Shown here piece after piece: positions 12,279 to 24,119 of a stretch of 64,000 nt of DNA. The DNA is from Quillaja saponaria (taxonomy: Eukaryota; Streptophyta; Magnoliopsida; Fabales; Quillajaceae), in the NCBI GenBank assembly GCA_029379385.1, contig CM055608.1, positions 30,130,350 to 30,194,349 on the forward strand, given 5' to 3'. How positions within the stretch are numbered: position 1 is the stretch's first letter; each line of letters opens with the position of its first letter. Made by a program: the position numbers and the translations under genes. The notes beneath the pieces are model-generated. The model was given only the letters and a program-made list of their open reading frames with translations, ran no database searches and had not been told where the DNA came from.

Positions 12279-12587
12279 CTAGAACCAGATGGCCTTTGCA
12301 TCTATGAGCATTTGCTTCAGAGACCCATCGACATGGAGAGATATGACATCTTTTGCTGAGCCTACAAATTTTCCACCTATGAACACTGCTGGGACTGAAG
12401 GATTACACCCTAGACTTCGTAAAGCCCACTCCATTTCCCTCCCATTGGCTTCATTGTCCAACTCGTGGATTGCAGGGCTCGCACCGAGTTCATAGAAGAG
12501 TGCTTTAATGCTGTGGCACATGCAGCATGAGCTCTTGGTAAATAGCACAGCTGCCTTCTTTGATGCCAAGTCCCTTACCCTATCCAT
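12279..12587 (-). CDS. GRXC11: CC-type glutaredoxin, CCMC active site (GRXC11-like)
   Basis: A single exon of 102 residues. MDRVRDLASKKAAVLFTKSS is followed by CCMC (residues 21-24), CHSIKALFYELGASPAIHEL, the PAVFIGGKFVG cis-Pro loop and SAKDVISLHVDGSLKQML. The tail is AKAIWF, close to the ALWL motif that in ROXY proteins recruits the TOPLESS co-repressor (family knowledge). The SLKQML stretch is the L-x-x-LL TGA-binding motif with a final Met-Leu. The pattern closely matches Arabidopsis GRXC11 (At3g62950) as I remember it. Neighbours support this: an OTU5 gene lies next to it, as in Arabidopsis. A TATA box lies 185 bases upstream. The protein is most likely a nuclear co-regulator with TGA factors. 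Confidence 0.94.
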   Translation of the reverse strand: MDRVRDLASKKAAVLFTKSSCCMCHSIKALFYELGASPAIHELDNEANGREMEWALRSLGCNPSVPAVFIGGKFVGSAKDVISLHVDGSLKQMLIDAKAIWF

Positions 12588-12771
12588 TACAGAAAATGTG
12601 AAATGAGGAGCAGATAAATAACTTCAAGTAGAGCTAGAGAGATTGTTAGATGCTCGGGAAACTACAGAGGTTTTGGAGAAATGCTGGTAAGTGAGCAGAA
12701 AGGCTGTAGGAAGCCTTGTTTACTTGTTTGCTGAGAGGATTTGTATGGTGGAATTGATTTCATCACCCTCT

Positions 12772-12779
12772 TATTTATA
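12772..12779 (-). promoter_or_regulatory. TATA box of the GRXC11-like gene
   Basis: TATAAATA on the minus strand, about 185 bases upstream of the start codon at 12587. Confidence 0.6.
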
Positions 12780-13862
12780 ATGCCTTGTGAGGATAGTGGA
12801 TTGCATTGTTTAAACCAGAAAAGGGAAGACAGGTTTATCAAATTTTGTTATGGATAGAAAGAGAAAGTTCCTTCAGATATTTGTTTGGATAAGAAAAATT
12901 CCCCCTGATCATTTGCTAGATGGTGACACTGTTAAGAACAAGTTGTATTTAGCATCACACACTGATGATAATTCAAATCTCTTGGAGTTTCCGTACCATC
13001 AGGCAGTGCTGGAATAAGAACCATGTATATAAATTATTGGCAGAAAGTAACTATTTCGGCTATGGTTGTTAGCATCAAGCATATTAATACTAATATACTA
13101 ATAACTAATTACTAACCTTTCTGAGGCAGGGATACAACGCAAGAGCACCCTTTTCAATCAAATCTTAAAATATTTGCCAAAATGAAGGAATCCAATATTC
13201 CATTAGAAATACTATGCGAAGTCAATTAGCATAAGTCAAGTATGATATTTTACACTTATAATAGTATCTACATCATTATCATTAAATTAACTTTTCAATG
13301 TAGTTTCTGTATCTTCATATCTTGTTCTGAAGTATTAATTATGAGAACTAGTGATGGCAATATTTGGAATCTCGATACAACTTTAATTAAATAGGTTATA
13401 ATATCATGTCAAAAATACAAAACATTATCTCAAAGCATAAGTTACTAACTGACCAGTTGTTAGCTCATATTGTCTACTAAGATTTACCAAGATTTGAACC
13501 GAGTGTTTGTTCGATATTATTCTTAAATCCTCCCATCATACAATAATATTATCTTAGCAAACTAATTTTATCTAGGGACGTTCCTCATTCTCTTACAATG
13601 TTAGCCTTTGGTATTTAGATTACGTGGCTGTCTGGCTGATGTGGAGAAAGATATGGTTTATCCAATTTATTTCCACTTTCTCAGTTTGGTCCCCGCACCA
13701 GATTCATGGAATTGTGGAATACATAACAGTGGTAAGGTCTAGAGCAAATTAACCATTTGCATTTGGCTCTTGGGAAGTAGGAAGGATACCTACCTCTCTT
13801 CAAGATCGTATCTTTTTTTCTTTTTTTTGGTGGGGGGTATAAATTTATTTGTTCTGCGATCT

Positions 13863-14463
13863 GCATGATCATCTTCACTGTGCAACAATCCTTGTAAGTT
13901 GTAAATATCCAAGTCTAAGGATATGCAATATGCAAGGGAAGTTTTGACATCCTTTGCTATAATTGAGGGGGAGAGAATGTCAACTTGAAAATGAGAATTT
14001 CCAAAAGATGAGAGATCTAGAACAAATTGTACATTAATCACTTAATTCCCATTGTTATTGATAATTTGTCACAAACAATTCTTCAAGTCTCTTTTAAATA
14101 TAGCAATATATACAGACAACAGAAGCAGAGTTATGGTAGTATATATGAAAAATTACTATATCGATAACCACTTATAATTACAAAATGATTTATTCATTCG
14201 AACAAGTTGAAAGAAAAGAGAAGATTGAATTTTCTATTAAAAAAAAATTATCTATATTTGTAATATTATAATACTAGAAGGACTATATCCTTTTTTCTTT
14301 GGAATAAATTCCATTGTTCAGCATGATCATCTTCGCTGCTATAATAACATCTTGGATATATCCAAAAGTCGAATAGTATGCAATGTACAAGGGAGACTGT
14401 AACATGCTTTGTCATAATGGAGCAGGGGGAAATGTCAAAATGGAAGTGAGAATTCCCAATATG
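13863..14463. repeat. Diverged direct duplication, offset about 458 bp
   Basis: GCATGATCATCTTC starts both 13863 and 14321. The following 140 bases align through shared blocks such as TATGCAAT-TGCAAGGGA and GAGAATT-CCAA. The copies end near 14011 and 14463 and contain no coding potential. Confidence 0.7.
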
Positions 14464-14611
14464 ACTTTAGGTTAAACACCCTTTATCATATTTGCAAATC
14501 TATCTATTTTGGACCAATTAAAAAAATCCATTGCGTCCCGTCGTGTTGGGAAAATGAAAGTGATTTAGCAAAAGTTTCAATGTATTTGTCTTTTGAAGAA
14601 AGAAAATTTTA

Positions 14612-15252
14612 TTTCCAAGAACGCTTATTTTTAATTTTTTTTTTTTAAATAAATCCTAAATTTTATATTGGTAATTGTTTTTGGTCATTTTTATCCTTAT
14701 TTTTATTTTAAGTTTTAAGTTTAAAATATTAATTAATTAGATTATTTAAAAAATAAACACATTATTTAATTTAAAAATTAAAATTTATTATTTAAAAAAA
14801 ATTATGATATTTACATAATCACTTTAATATATTTTTTATAACTTTCAAAAAAAATTATATTCATTAGTAAATTTAGATTAATATATATGTCACCTGTCCT
14901 TTATTACTTTTCTTACAAAATGAATCTAAACTTATTTATTTTTAGTTCTAATTAATCATAAAAAAATATAATAAATCAAGTTGAAATTATAAAAGTATAA
15001 AAGGAGATAATAGGAACTTGTTATTAATTTTTTTTTAAAATTATTGTTTCATTAATGATTATATCATGAATTTGTTTTTCTAGTTTTACATTGTGTAATT
15101 TTTAAAATATTATTTCACCTAATTAATATTTTAAACTTAAAACTAAAAAAATAAATAATAAAAAATAACTGTGAAAGTGATATAAAAAGTGTCAATATAA
15201 AATTTAGAATTATTTGTAAATAAAATTTATAAATATGAGCTATTGGGAATGT
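14612..15252. repeat. AT-rich inverted-repeat element (MITE-like)
   Basis: Two arms of about 145 bases (14612-14760 and 15110-15252) are inverted copies. Identical blocks include TAAATTTTATATTG and AGTTTTAAGTTTAAAATA. The centre is AT-rich without a reading frame. The layout fits a non-autonomous DNA transposon with long terminal inverted repeats, but I could not see a clear target-site duplication. Confidence 0.55.
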
Positions 15253-16736
15253 AAATCTATTATAGTATTTATTTAAAAATGTGAAGAAAAAAAAAGAAGG
15301 ATCTATTCTTACTTTTCTAAAAACTCAATCCCAACAACTAAAGCAAAAAGACCAACTAATATAGAAAAAGGTTTAGTATTGATAAAAAAATTTGGTTTTG
15401 TATGCGAGTAACCTGAAATCGAATTTCGTATTCAATTGAAATTGAGATTTATGAGGAAAAGAAAGAGTTATCTTTTTGCTAGGTTTTCATTTTTTATGTA
15501 ATGCAAATTTTTGAAATTTTGAGTTCTCAACTAACCAAATTAAACAAAGTGCTAGTTTTTTTTTTTTCCTTTTATTTAATATTTAGGACCAAATCCATAT
15601 TTTCCATTACAAAAAGAAAAGAGGAAAGTAAAATAAGATATTTAATACTCTACAATAAATTGGTTGGGTTGGTTGGCTCAGTTGGTCACTTGGAGGCTAG
15701 AACTCATTCAAGTCTGACTTAATTTTGGGTTTGGGTGGGCTAGCCCATGATGACTCTAGCCCAGGTTAGATAACATTAGCCCCCGTTTCTTTCTCCTCCT
15801 TTTTCATGTTCTTTCCACACAATCGGCTACTCGGCGTGTCGGAAACATCGCCTCCACAGTCCAAACACGGTGAGCACCACGCAATGTTCTCCTTTTCTTC
15901 TTTGATTAGCACTGGAAATTTCTTTTGATTCACCCTTGTAACAATAAATTTCTCTGTTGTTGAACCCGACCTTTGGGAACGACGATTCCATTTCGAAAAC
16001 GGCAGGGGGTTAACGAATTCCGGTGTTGAGCTTGAAAGTTTTGGGTTATACAATGCGATGGTTTTTCTTTTAGTAATCACTAACTCAATTAAAGTTCATT
16101 GAGTTTGAGTAGTAAGTATTTGGTTTAGATGGGCATGCGGAATCTTACAGATTCTGGGTTTGATGTAATTATACTATAGAGTTTATCCTTGAGTTATCAA
16201 TCGTGCTCTTCTTCCGTAGTTGTATTCTTGTGTTTCTAACTTCCGTCAAGTTAATTTTTGACTTGAGTAGTTCTGTTTAGAGTGGGGGTGAACTATCTTT
16301 TATTGAAAGATAGTGTTTTTTTCCTTATCTTCATTGGGTTTGCTACATGTTTTAGATATCGAGGATGGGGCCGATCACTTTCTTGGTGTCACCATTTAAA
16401 ATGGTACCCATTTTGCAAAGACAAGGATTCACTGAATGTGGTGTAAAAATGGAAACTTTGATCTTGTGATTGATCTGTCAATCAAATATCTTCTATTTCT
16501 GATAAGGATATCCAAATTCACGTAATTGGGTTCCTGGGAAGCAATAAAAGCTCGAGTTACTAAAACAAGTGGAGTACATCATTTTCAGGATCTTGTTGGT
16601 TCCATTAGATGCACTGTTTCCCCACGCTTTCTCTTATTATTGTCATGTATGATTTATTTAGGGTTATATTTACATAGTTACATTGATTGTAAGGTCTTCC
16701 CCCTCTATAATTCCCTTCATTTTCAGGGTTGCTCTA
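15253..16736. other. OTU gene upstream region and probable 5' UTR
   Basis: AT content falls after about 15660 and the sequence becomes more mixed, as expected for a promoter and transcribed leader. TTTTCAG at 16720-16726 looks like a splice acceptor 10 bases before the OTU start codon, so a 5' UTR intron is likely. No other gene is supported. Confidence 0.45.
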
Positions 16737-18437
16737 ATGGAGGATGCCCGAGAAATGGAGAGAAAACCATCTGAAGTAATTTCAGATAATGAATCTGAAA
16801 AGAAGCAGGAAACTCGTGACGAAATGCTTTCTAGGCACAGGTGATATGTTCAACGTGAATCTATATTACTTTCATTAATTAAACATGTATTCGAAGGCCA
16901 AAATGGAGGAGATTTTTGGTAGGTTGATATAGGTCAGTCAATATTTGTCGAATCTCTTGAACACTAAATGATAAGAAAAGTACAGTTGCTGAAGGGCTAG
17001 TAGAGACTAGAGAGCTTAACTGCTTTACCCTTTTTTTTTGCTAAGAGTACAGAGCTTAACCCTTGATAAGACTATATTGGAAAAGAAAATCCCAACTTCT
17101 AATTAGACATTTGTTAAGGATTCACATAGGCCATTTTATATATCTGGGATATAAGCTTGGTCTGTTTGTTGCATACAATCTGACAAAAATTAGTAATTCA
17201 GTTTTTCCATAGCTCCATTTGGAAAATGAAGTAGATGTTGTGTAGTATGATAATGCATTCTATTTTTCATGTAAATATAGAGAGACTTACTTTCAGAAGG
17301 TGCTGTAGGATGTCTAACAGTATCTAAATCATTACCCTGATTGAATTTCCATGGAGCATTTGAATGCAAGGTTCAATAAAACATGACATATCTAGCTTTT
17401 TCACTGATCTAATATACGTAGAGGGTCCTGTATTTTCCTAAGTAAAATTTCAAATAATCAGTGCTTATTTGGTGCTTGTACCTTGATATTGAATGTGTCA
17501 TGGTTCTTCTTTTTCCTGGAATCTCATGTCATTCCATAATGAATATTGTGCTTTCAGGAAAGAGATATCACAGCTTCAGAAGAAAGAAATTGAACTGAAA
17601 AAGGCAGCAGCAAGAGGTAGCAAGGCTGAACAAAAAGCTAAGAAGAAGCAAGTAGAGGAAGAGGTTTCTCAACTCTCTGCTAAGCTTAAAGAAAAACATG
17701 CTAAAGAGCTTGCTTCATTAGGCTACAGTGGAAATGCTAGTGGAAATGAAAAGAGCAATATTGACATCATGGTAAAGGCCATAGCTGGGGTTACTGTTAC
17801 CAGTCAACCTGACCATTCGAAGGCCAGCAAGGCCCAACAGAGGCGAGACAAACGAGCTCAGCAAGAAGCAGAAAGAGAGCAAAGAATTGAAGCAGAGCAA
17901 GGTGACATTATAAGTGATAGAATGATTGAAAACAAGAAATTGGAAAGGAAGCTTGAACCTCTTGGTTTGACTGTTAATGAAATAAAGCCAGATGGGCACT
18001 GCCTCTATAGGGCTGTTGAGAACCAACTGGCCCTCCTATCTGGAGGGTCATCTCCTTACACATACCAAGAGCTTCGGGAAATGGCAGCTGCTTATATGAG
18101 GAAGCATGCATCTGACTTCCTCCCGTTTTACCTGTCAGAAAATTTGGTGGAAGGTGCTTCTGATGATTCACTTTCTGAGAGGTTTGAAAATTACTGTAGG
18201 GAAGTGGAGTCAACAGCAGTATGGGGAGGACAACTAGAGCTTGGTGCTTTGATTCACTGCCTAAGAAAGCATATTATGATATTTTCAGGGTCCTTCCCTG
18301 ATGTGGAGATGGGAAAAGAGTACAAATCAAATGATAATACTAGTTCACCTAATTCTAGTATTATGCTATCATACCATAAACATGCATTTGGGCTTGGGGA
18401 GCACTACAACTCCGTGGTCCCTAATGTGATCAAGTAG
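16737..18437 (+). CDS. OTU5: OTU-domain deubiquitinase (OTU5/OTUD6-like)
   Basis: Two coding exons, 16737-16840 and 17558-18437, joined in frame across CACAG|GTGATA and TTTCAG|GAAAG, giving 327 residues. The N-terminal half (about 20-170) is a charged, Lys/Glu-rich coiled coil. The OTU protease domain follows with the catalytic Asp-Cys block [13 protein letters not shown] (Asp180, Cys183) and the C-terminal catalytic His in GEHYNSV (His317). Length, coiled coil and motifs match animal OTUD6B and Arabidopsis OTU5 (At3g62940). OTU proteases remove ubiquitin chains. The Arabidopsis protein is reported to affect phosphate responses and flowering through chromatin (knowledge from memory). Its place between CC-type glutaredoxins is the same as in Arabidopsis. 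No disruption is visible. Confidence 0.95.
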
Positions 18438-20248
18438 GTGCATCATACGGGCAAAGATGCTGGGCATGACTATACTAGATCTTACCTTATAAACCTGTGA
18501 TAGATTTTGCTATTGTTTTTGTATTATTCAACATCCACGATAGAATATAGACAAGTTATATCTTTAATTGTTCATGTAGCTTGATTTGGGTGTCTTTACA
18601 TATATTACTTTACAATCTTCTGGTTGTTCTTAGTACAGGACCTCCTTGGTAAGTGGGAAGGGCAAGTGTAACTTCCTGATAGAGTTTCATCGGTAATGTC
18701 TTTCGGCATTTCTGATACAGTTATTCCCATATCCGCGTTATTGTTGCAAAATGATGCCTGTTCTGCATATGCCGATGTCTATGGAAACAAACAGAAGGCA
18801 AGACCATAACTTGTGGATGCTGCCTTTCATTTTGCGGAGCGGATACCAAACAGAATTGACTGGGTAACATTGCAAGTGTTCCGGATACCTTAATTGAACA
18901 GCGCCTCGATAAAAGGTCACATACTAGAAGTTAGAACTAGATATATAAATTTATGCTTGACACGACGACTCTGGCAATGCCATTGTAATCCTATTGCGGT
19001 CCTCTTACTGAAAAGGGAACCACGTGAACAAGAAGTAAAAAACAAAAAGTGGGTGCTTGTACTTGGGATGCCTATTTCCACCCAAAGAACCCAGTGACAA
19101 TGAAATGCATTCCGCACCCTCTTGCTGTCTTGCAGATTATGGTCAATATAAAAGATCACAAACGAATATATGGAGCATAACTTTGAGATTTTCAGATGAA
19201 CCATCTTATATTTGTCATGTGAAACTATACACATGACATAAGGTTTAGATATTATCATCAACTTTTTTTTTCTTTTTTTTTTTTTGTTGCAACGATATTA
19301 TCATCAACTAAGTAATGTATATAGGACACCAATTAATGCTAGACACCCAATTTAAACCATCAAAGTTTCAACTATGCGAAGTGACTGTCCAGGTTTATCC
19401 ACAAACTCCATATAGGGACACGTGGTCCTTCCAGATTCCTAAGGATATCATCTTGTACTTTGCTAAATTTCTTGCCCTAAATTTCTTGCACATGAGGTTT
19501 TCTGAGTTGAAATTGATGGGAATCTTATTATTAGAGAAAAAGTTGCTACTCAATTGGTTGACCCACATCTTTCTCCATCTCAGCATATGCTCCAAAAGAG
19601 GAAGATTAGGATGAAAGAGAGAAAGTCACAAGTGTACCAAATTAACTCTTCTTTAGGTTCAAAAGGAATATGTTACTGCAAGTTATAAACACTATTTCTT
19701 GGTGACAAAACATAGTTGAATTAGGTAGATTATGCCAAGATATATATAAATATATATATATGCCTGATACACAATCACTAAAATTATTCTTGATGAAGAT
19801 TTTGGATTGACTACACTGACCTTAAACAAATATATACAAAATAGTTATTCAACATTGCTATGGCCAAAATAGACTCCTACGTTATTACTAAAAAGTAATT
19901 ACGTGGGGTGTATTAAAGATTAGAGATCCCTCCTCTTGTGAGCTAGCTTTTGAGGGTGAGTTCGACTGTTACCCTCAGCTTTGTAAAAATAAAGTCTCAA
20001 TTGCAGGTAAAAAGCAATTAAGTGGAGAACATGCAGAATTGTGTCAATTTTAGGAATTTCCGGACATTGTTCCAGTTATTCTATATCAGATATTCCATCT
20101 GCGGTGACAATGCAATCTCCATCAGACTGAACCAGGCAGGTAGAGGTATAAATAGGCCAGCATGGGAGCTCAATTTACAGGCAACAAATCAAGCCCTCAC
20201 CATCATACTCTTTATAAGTTGCATTAACACATTTTGATTGTTGCAGCC
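18438..20248. other. Intergenic region, OTU 3' flank and GRXS6-like promoter
   Basis: The start carries the OTU 3' UTR. Short TA repeats lie near 19739-19762. No supported gene is visible until the next glutaredoxin. Confidence 0.45.
20147..20155 (+). promoter_or_regulatory. TATA box of the first CCMS glutaredoxin
   Basis: TATAAATAG lies about 100 bases before the start codon at 20249, at a position that gives a 5' UTR of roughly 70 bases. Confidence 0.65.
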
Positions 20249-20569
20249 ATGGATATGATAGCAAGAATGGTAGCTGAAAAGCCGGTGGTGATATTCAGTA
20301 AAACAACTTGTTGCATGAGCCACTCCATGAAGTCACTCATATGCAGCTTTGGAGCGAACCCAACAGTCTATGAGCTTGACCAAATGTCAAATGGGCAGCA
20401 AATTGAGAGGGCATTGCTTCAACTGGGGTGTCAGAAGGGCGTACCGGCTGTGTTTATAGGGGAGCAGTTTATTGGTGGTGCTGATAGAATTTTGAGTCTG
20501 CATGTCCAGAATGAGTTAGTACCATTGCTCATAAATGCCGGAGCTATATGGGTTTGGAACAAGAAGTAG
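20249..20569 (+). CDS. CC-type glutaredoxin, CCMS active site (GRXS6-like, copy 1)
   Basis: A single exon of 106 residues. I chose the ATG at 20249 (MDMIARMVAEKPVVIFSKTT) over one 15 bases upstream because all paralogues here start with MD at this place. The active site is CCMS, followed by SLICSFGANPTVYELDQ, PAVFIGEQFIGGAD and the L-x-x-LL motif ELVPLL. The tail AGAIWV is canonical but is followed by WNKK, four residues beyond the usual end. The sequence resembles Arabidopsis GRXS6 (At3g62930), and the position beside OTU5 agrees. It is a probable nuclear partner of TGA factors; the single active-site arrangement Cys-Cys-Met-Ser is typical for the class. It is older than the two copies downstream, judging by its greater divergence. 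Confidence 0.93.
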   Translation: MDMIARMVAEKPVVIFSKTTCCMSHSMKSLICSFGANPTVYELDQMSNGQQIERALLQLGCQKGVPAVFIGEQFIGGADRILSLHVQNELVPLLINAGAIWVWNKK

Positions 20570-22868
20570 GTTCTGTGTTGAGCTTTCTTAAACATCTCTA
20601 TGCCTTAAATAAGAAGCTTTTTGTTTTCACTTTGTTGTACAAGGAAAAACCACCCTGGTTTATATATAATATAATATAGAGCCTAAATTAGTACTTCTTA
20701 ATTTATAACTAGAATTGTTTGATGATGTACTACCAGCTAATTTAATTATGATAAAATGAATCCCCATGCCTCACTATTTTAAAAAGAAAATAAATTTTCT
20801 TCAGCTTATGAAAGTTAACATTAGAATGAATTAATGGGCCAGGAAAAAAAAAATCAATGGAGCTAGCAAAAAACATTAAGATAACACAAGAAGCTCCTCC
20901 CACTTGGAATGGGAGAATGATCAATAGTTCTCTAGTCACAGTTATCATTTACTACTGTGAAGCAGCGTCACAAACTTAAGCTATTAGACGAGGCCCCAAA
21001 AATAGGTTTTAGTAATCTCTTACAACTACAAAAATTAAAAATCAAAATACTAGTTATTCACTTTGAAATGTATGAAGATAAGTGCTTGGACTGTGCAAAT
21101 GAAGTTATCAGCAGGACCAAGTGATCGTACACAAGGGACCCTTTGCTTTAAGCTTGAGCCCTTTATGCAAGTTGTTGAAGAACACATTTTTCGGCTTATG
21201 GACGGAGGCTTTCCAAGCTGGACGCATGTGGAAAATTCTGTCCCTACATAGAAGATTACATAGAATACCTTTTTATTATAAACATGAGCAATTTTAATCT
21301 TGAAGAAGAAAAATAAGATCTTGATCAAGACTAATGACAGATAGTGTCTGGCTCTGAAGAATTTTTCTCTGATATTTTTCATTCAAAATATTTTCTGACA
21401 TAATGTGAGTGACCTGTTGAACATACTAAAACAAATGTTGCTTACTTTCTTCCTCTGGTATTACTTTCTTTCGTCAAAGGGCCTTAGAAAAGTTTCTTTT
21501 TATTAACCTTACGTGGTTCATTATGGTTTTATGTAATTGACTTTTTCCTTCTTATAAATAAGACCTCACAATAATAGAGCTGACGTGAATAAGAATGGTT
21601 TTTTAAGATCCATTGTATTTTCTAATCAGGGTTCTACACCTTTAACTTTACTAACGTGAGGAAAAAAATCACTGAAAACAAGACATCAAAACTTATAAAC
21701 TTGGTGATTTCCAGTAGAGGATCTTTAGGTTTCCTTCTTTGATATTTGTTAACTAATATTTCATACATATAAAATTATTTACTGATAATTTATGCTAAAA
21801 TTGATCGCCAATGATGCTGGGAAAAAGGTCAAGGAACCTTATCTCACAATCATCATAGATAATCTATCGTTGTTAGTCCTAGAAGTAGTAAAGGATAAGC
21901 CTACAATCATCCAATACTTTTCATTATCAGATTGTGAAGCATCCTATTTAATACAGTATCTGGTTTTATGCCTAAACAATCAAAAAAACAACTATCTACA
22001 AAAAAGCCTCCTCCAAAAGATTGAAATGTTTAAATTATGTGTTTTAAGCAAATAATATCTTAGCGCTATGAAAAAAATAGAAACTTCAGTGGATACTATA
22101 AGCCAATAAGGTAGCTTTTCCACACTCTTGTACGGCAAATAAGTGTATTTTCATGCCATTAGGAGCCACGCCAGCCAAAGTAGAAAATGGAAACTTTTCT
22201 TATAGCTAGGGGAGATTTACCTTTAGTTAGCATCTATCCCTGCATATTTCTCTTCTTTTCCTTTTGGTTTCTTTTCTACATTCAGTTTTCACAATCTCTA
22301 ACTTCATTGAGAATCTTGTTTAGATATGGAAAAGTAGCCACCAAGTGGATAAACCCAACTTCTTTCTCCTAGTGATGGATGCTCCACAATAGATATAGCA
22401 CAGTTTCTATGATGTGAACACAATGAATACAGAGGAGAAATTCACAGAGAAAAATAGAAGAAAAAACAAATTTAAATGACTGAAATGAAATAAAAACAAA
22501 TTCAGTTTTAAGATAAAGTTTTCCACCATATGAGAAACTTATATGTCAAGCTCAGTAAGTACATTAAGATTAAAGTTGTATAGTTTTTCCCAATAAACTT
22601 CACATTTTTCAAGCTAATATGTAGTATGTACTTTGTGCTAAGGGCAACATGTGCTTCCATGGGATCAGCAAATGACAAAGCTAACTTTAATTTAGCCAAT
22701 ATCTTGGCTGGATTCATTATCAGAAAAGAATTCATTATCAATTAATGATAAAAGGGTAATTTGGGAATCCGGTGACAGATTTTTTTTAATGTTTTATTCT
22801 CTTTCAGAAGTTATTCTCTTAATTGTTAACACTGCTACATCTCCGACCCCAGTAAACCAGCTAGCTAC

Positions 22869-22876
22869 TATAAATA
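22869..22876 (+). promoter_or_regulatory. TATA box of glutaredoxin copy 2
   Basis: TATAAATA lies 135 bases upstream of the start codon at 23004. The corresponding site in copy 3 (25889-25896) reads TACAAATA. Confidence 0.65.
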
Positions 22877-23003
22877 CACCTCCATTGAATTTCAAGTTCC
22901 TCATAGCAAAAGCATTCAAATCATTTCATATCACAAGCTTCTGAACCACTCCAACTTTCACATTTCCAATCACTCTCTTTTTAGCAACCAATCAATTACA
23001 GAG

Positions 23004-23324
23004 ATGGATACTGTGACAAGGTTGGTGGCTGAGAAGCCAGTAGTGATCTTCAGCAAGAGCAATTGTTGCATGAGCTATTCTGTCAAGTCTCTCATATGCA
23101 GCTTTGGAGCAAACCCTACAGTTTATGAAATTGACAATATTCCAAATGGACAGAACATAGAGAGAGCACTATTGCAGCTGGGGTGCCGGCCAAGCGTGCC
23201 TGCAGTATTCATAGGCGAGCAGTTCATTGGTGGTGCCAATGAAGTTATAAGGCTCAACGTTCAGAACAAGCTTGCCCACTTGCTCATAACAGCTGGGGCT
23301 ATATTTATCTGGAGTGGAAAGTGA
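23004..23324 (+). CDS. CC-type glutaredoxin, CCMS active site (GRXS6-like, copy 2)
   Basis: A single exon of 106 residues: MDTVTRLVAEKPVVIFSKSN, CCMS, SYSVKSLICSFGANPTVYEI, PAVFIGEQFIGGANEV and KLAHLL. The tail is AGAIFIWSGK: the canonical Trp of AIW[V/L] is Phe here, and four residues extend past the normal end. The cis-Pro and GG glutathione-binding elements are intact, so the fold should be normal. The protein differs from copy 3 at about eleven positions and from copy 1 at many more. The gene sits in a tandem duplication and has a good TATA box. Function is inferred from the family: a co-regulator bound to TGA factors, with a possible change in co-repressor binding because of the altered tail. 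Confidence 0.93.
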   Translation: MDTVTRLVAEKPVVIFSKSNCCMSYSVKSLICSFGANPTVYEIDNIPNGQNIERALLQLGCRPSVPAVFIGEQFIGGANEVIRLNVQNKLAHLLITAGAIFIWSGK

Positions 23325-23600
23325 CATGAATGGTGTCAAATAAAATTTCAAGAGGATCATCCAATCAACTAATTAAGAAGTTTTTATCTTCCATAGTAGT
23401 AGAAATGACAAGTGGCACAGTTTTGGTAATATAAATATAGAGCTTCTTACAAGCCCTACTTTCTTCTTCTCCTTTTCAAACTTCTTTCCCTTAGTTTGGG
23501 CAGAGTTTTACTTAAAATTTGACACTTTTTTCCTGTCGAGTGTCAAATAAGCTAAAGATGGACTTGTATTCTTAGTATTCTGATGCAAGCCATTATATAT

Positions 23601-24119
23601 ATCATTATATGGTTGAATAATTTAGAAAATACATAATTATGCAGATGTAAATAGAGAAGATTAAGATTGCGCAGTGTAATACATCGTTATATGGCTAGCT
23701 ATAGCAAGCTAATGCAGCCTTACTTAAGCATGTATTGCAAAGGCATAATGACACTTGCTGCATGCCAATCACCGTCCATGCTCACATCTTGTACAAATTA
23801 AGAGAAGAAAACATTGATTAGTAACCACATGCTGATGAAGTAAAGAAGGAAAAAAATAGCTGATGGAAAAATCTGCACCGGTATCCACCAGGAATTTGGT
23901 GATGTTGAAAGAAATTTTTGTTCTGAACTTCTGATATTCATTACCTTAAGTACTACACCACTTAAAATTATTTGATTGTGATTTTATGATGGAAAGGTTA
24001 CCTATGCAGCAGTATATGAAAAGGAAAATGTCTTCAGCATTGTAGTTAAAATCAGAATGAAAGATATCAGAGGAACATACAGCATTAAGAGAACACGGAA
24101 GGGACATTCCCAATGAAAA
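23601..24119. other. Spacer between the two duplication units
   Basis: About 500 bases not shared with the other unit. I see no gene or clear repeat. Confidence 0.45.

Larger units (their letters stand above)
21050..23600 (+). repeat. Tandem segmental duplication, unit A (contains glutaredoxin copy 2)
   Basis: This unit is collinear with 24120-26655. Matching blocks are spread across its length: TGCTTGGAC near 21087 and 24152, AAGGTAGCTTTTCCACA near 22109 and 25206, the promoter, the coding exon and the 3' flank with TGTCGAGTGTCAA. The unit carries a full gene with promoter and downstream region. Confidence 0.88.

Noticed and set aside
15766..16080. A 104-codon minus-strand frame before the OTU gene
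   Set aside because: It is antisense to the probable OTU 5' UTR and has no family resemblance.
19315..19614. A 99-codon plus-strand frame with a 66-codon frame opposite
   Set aside because: No domain, no splice signals and no similarity to anything I know.
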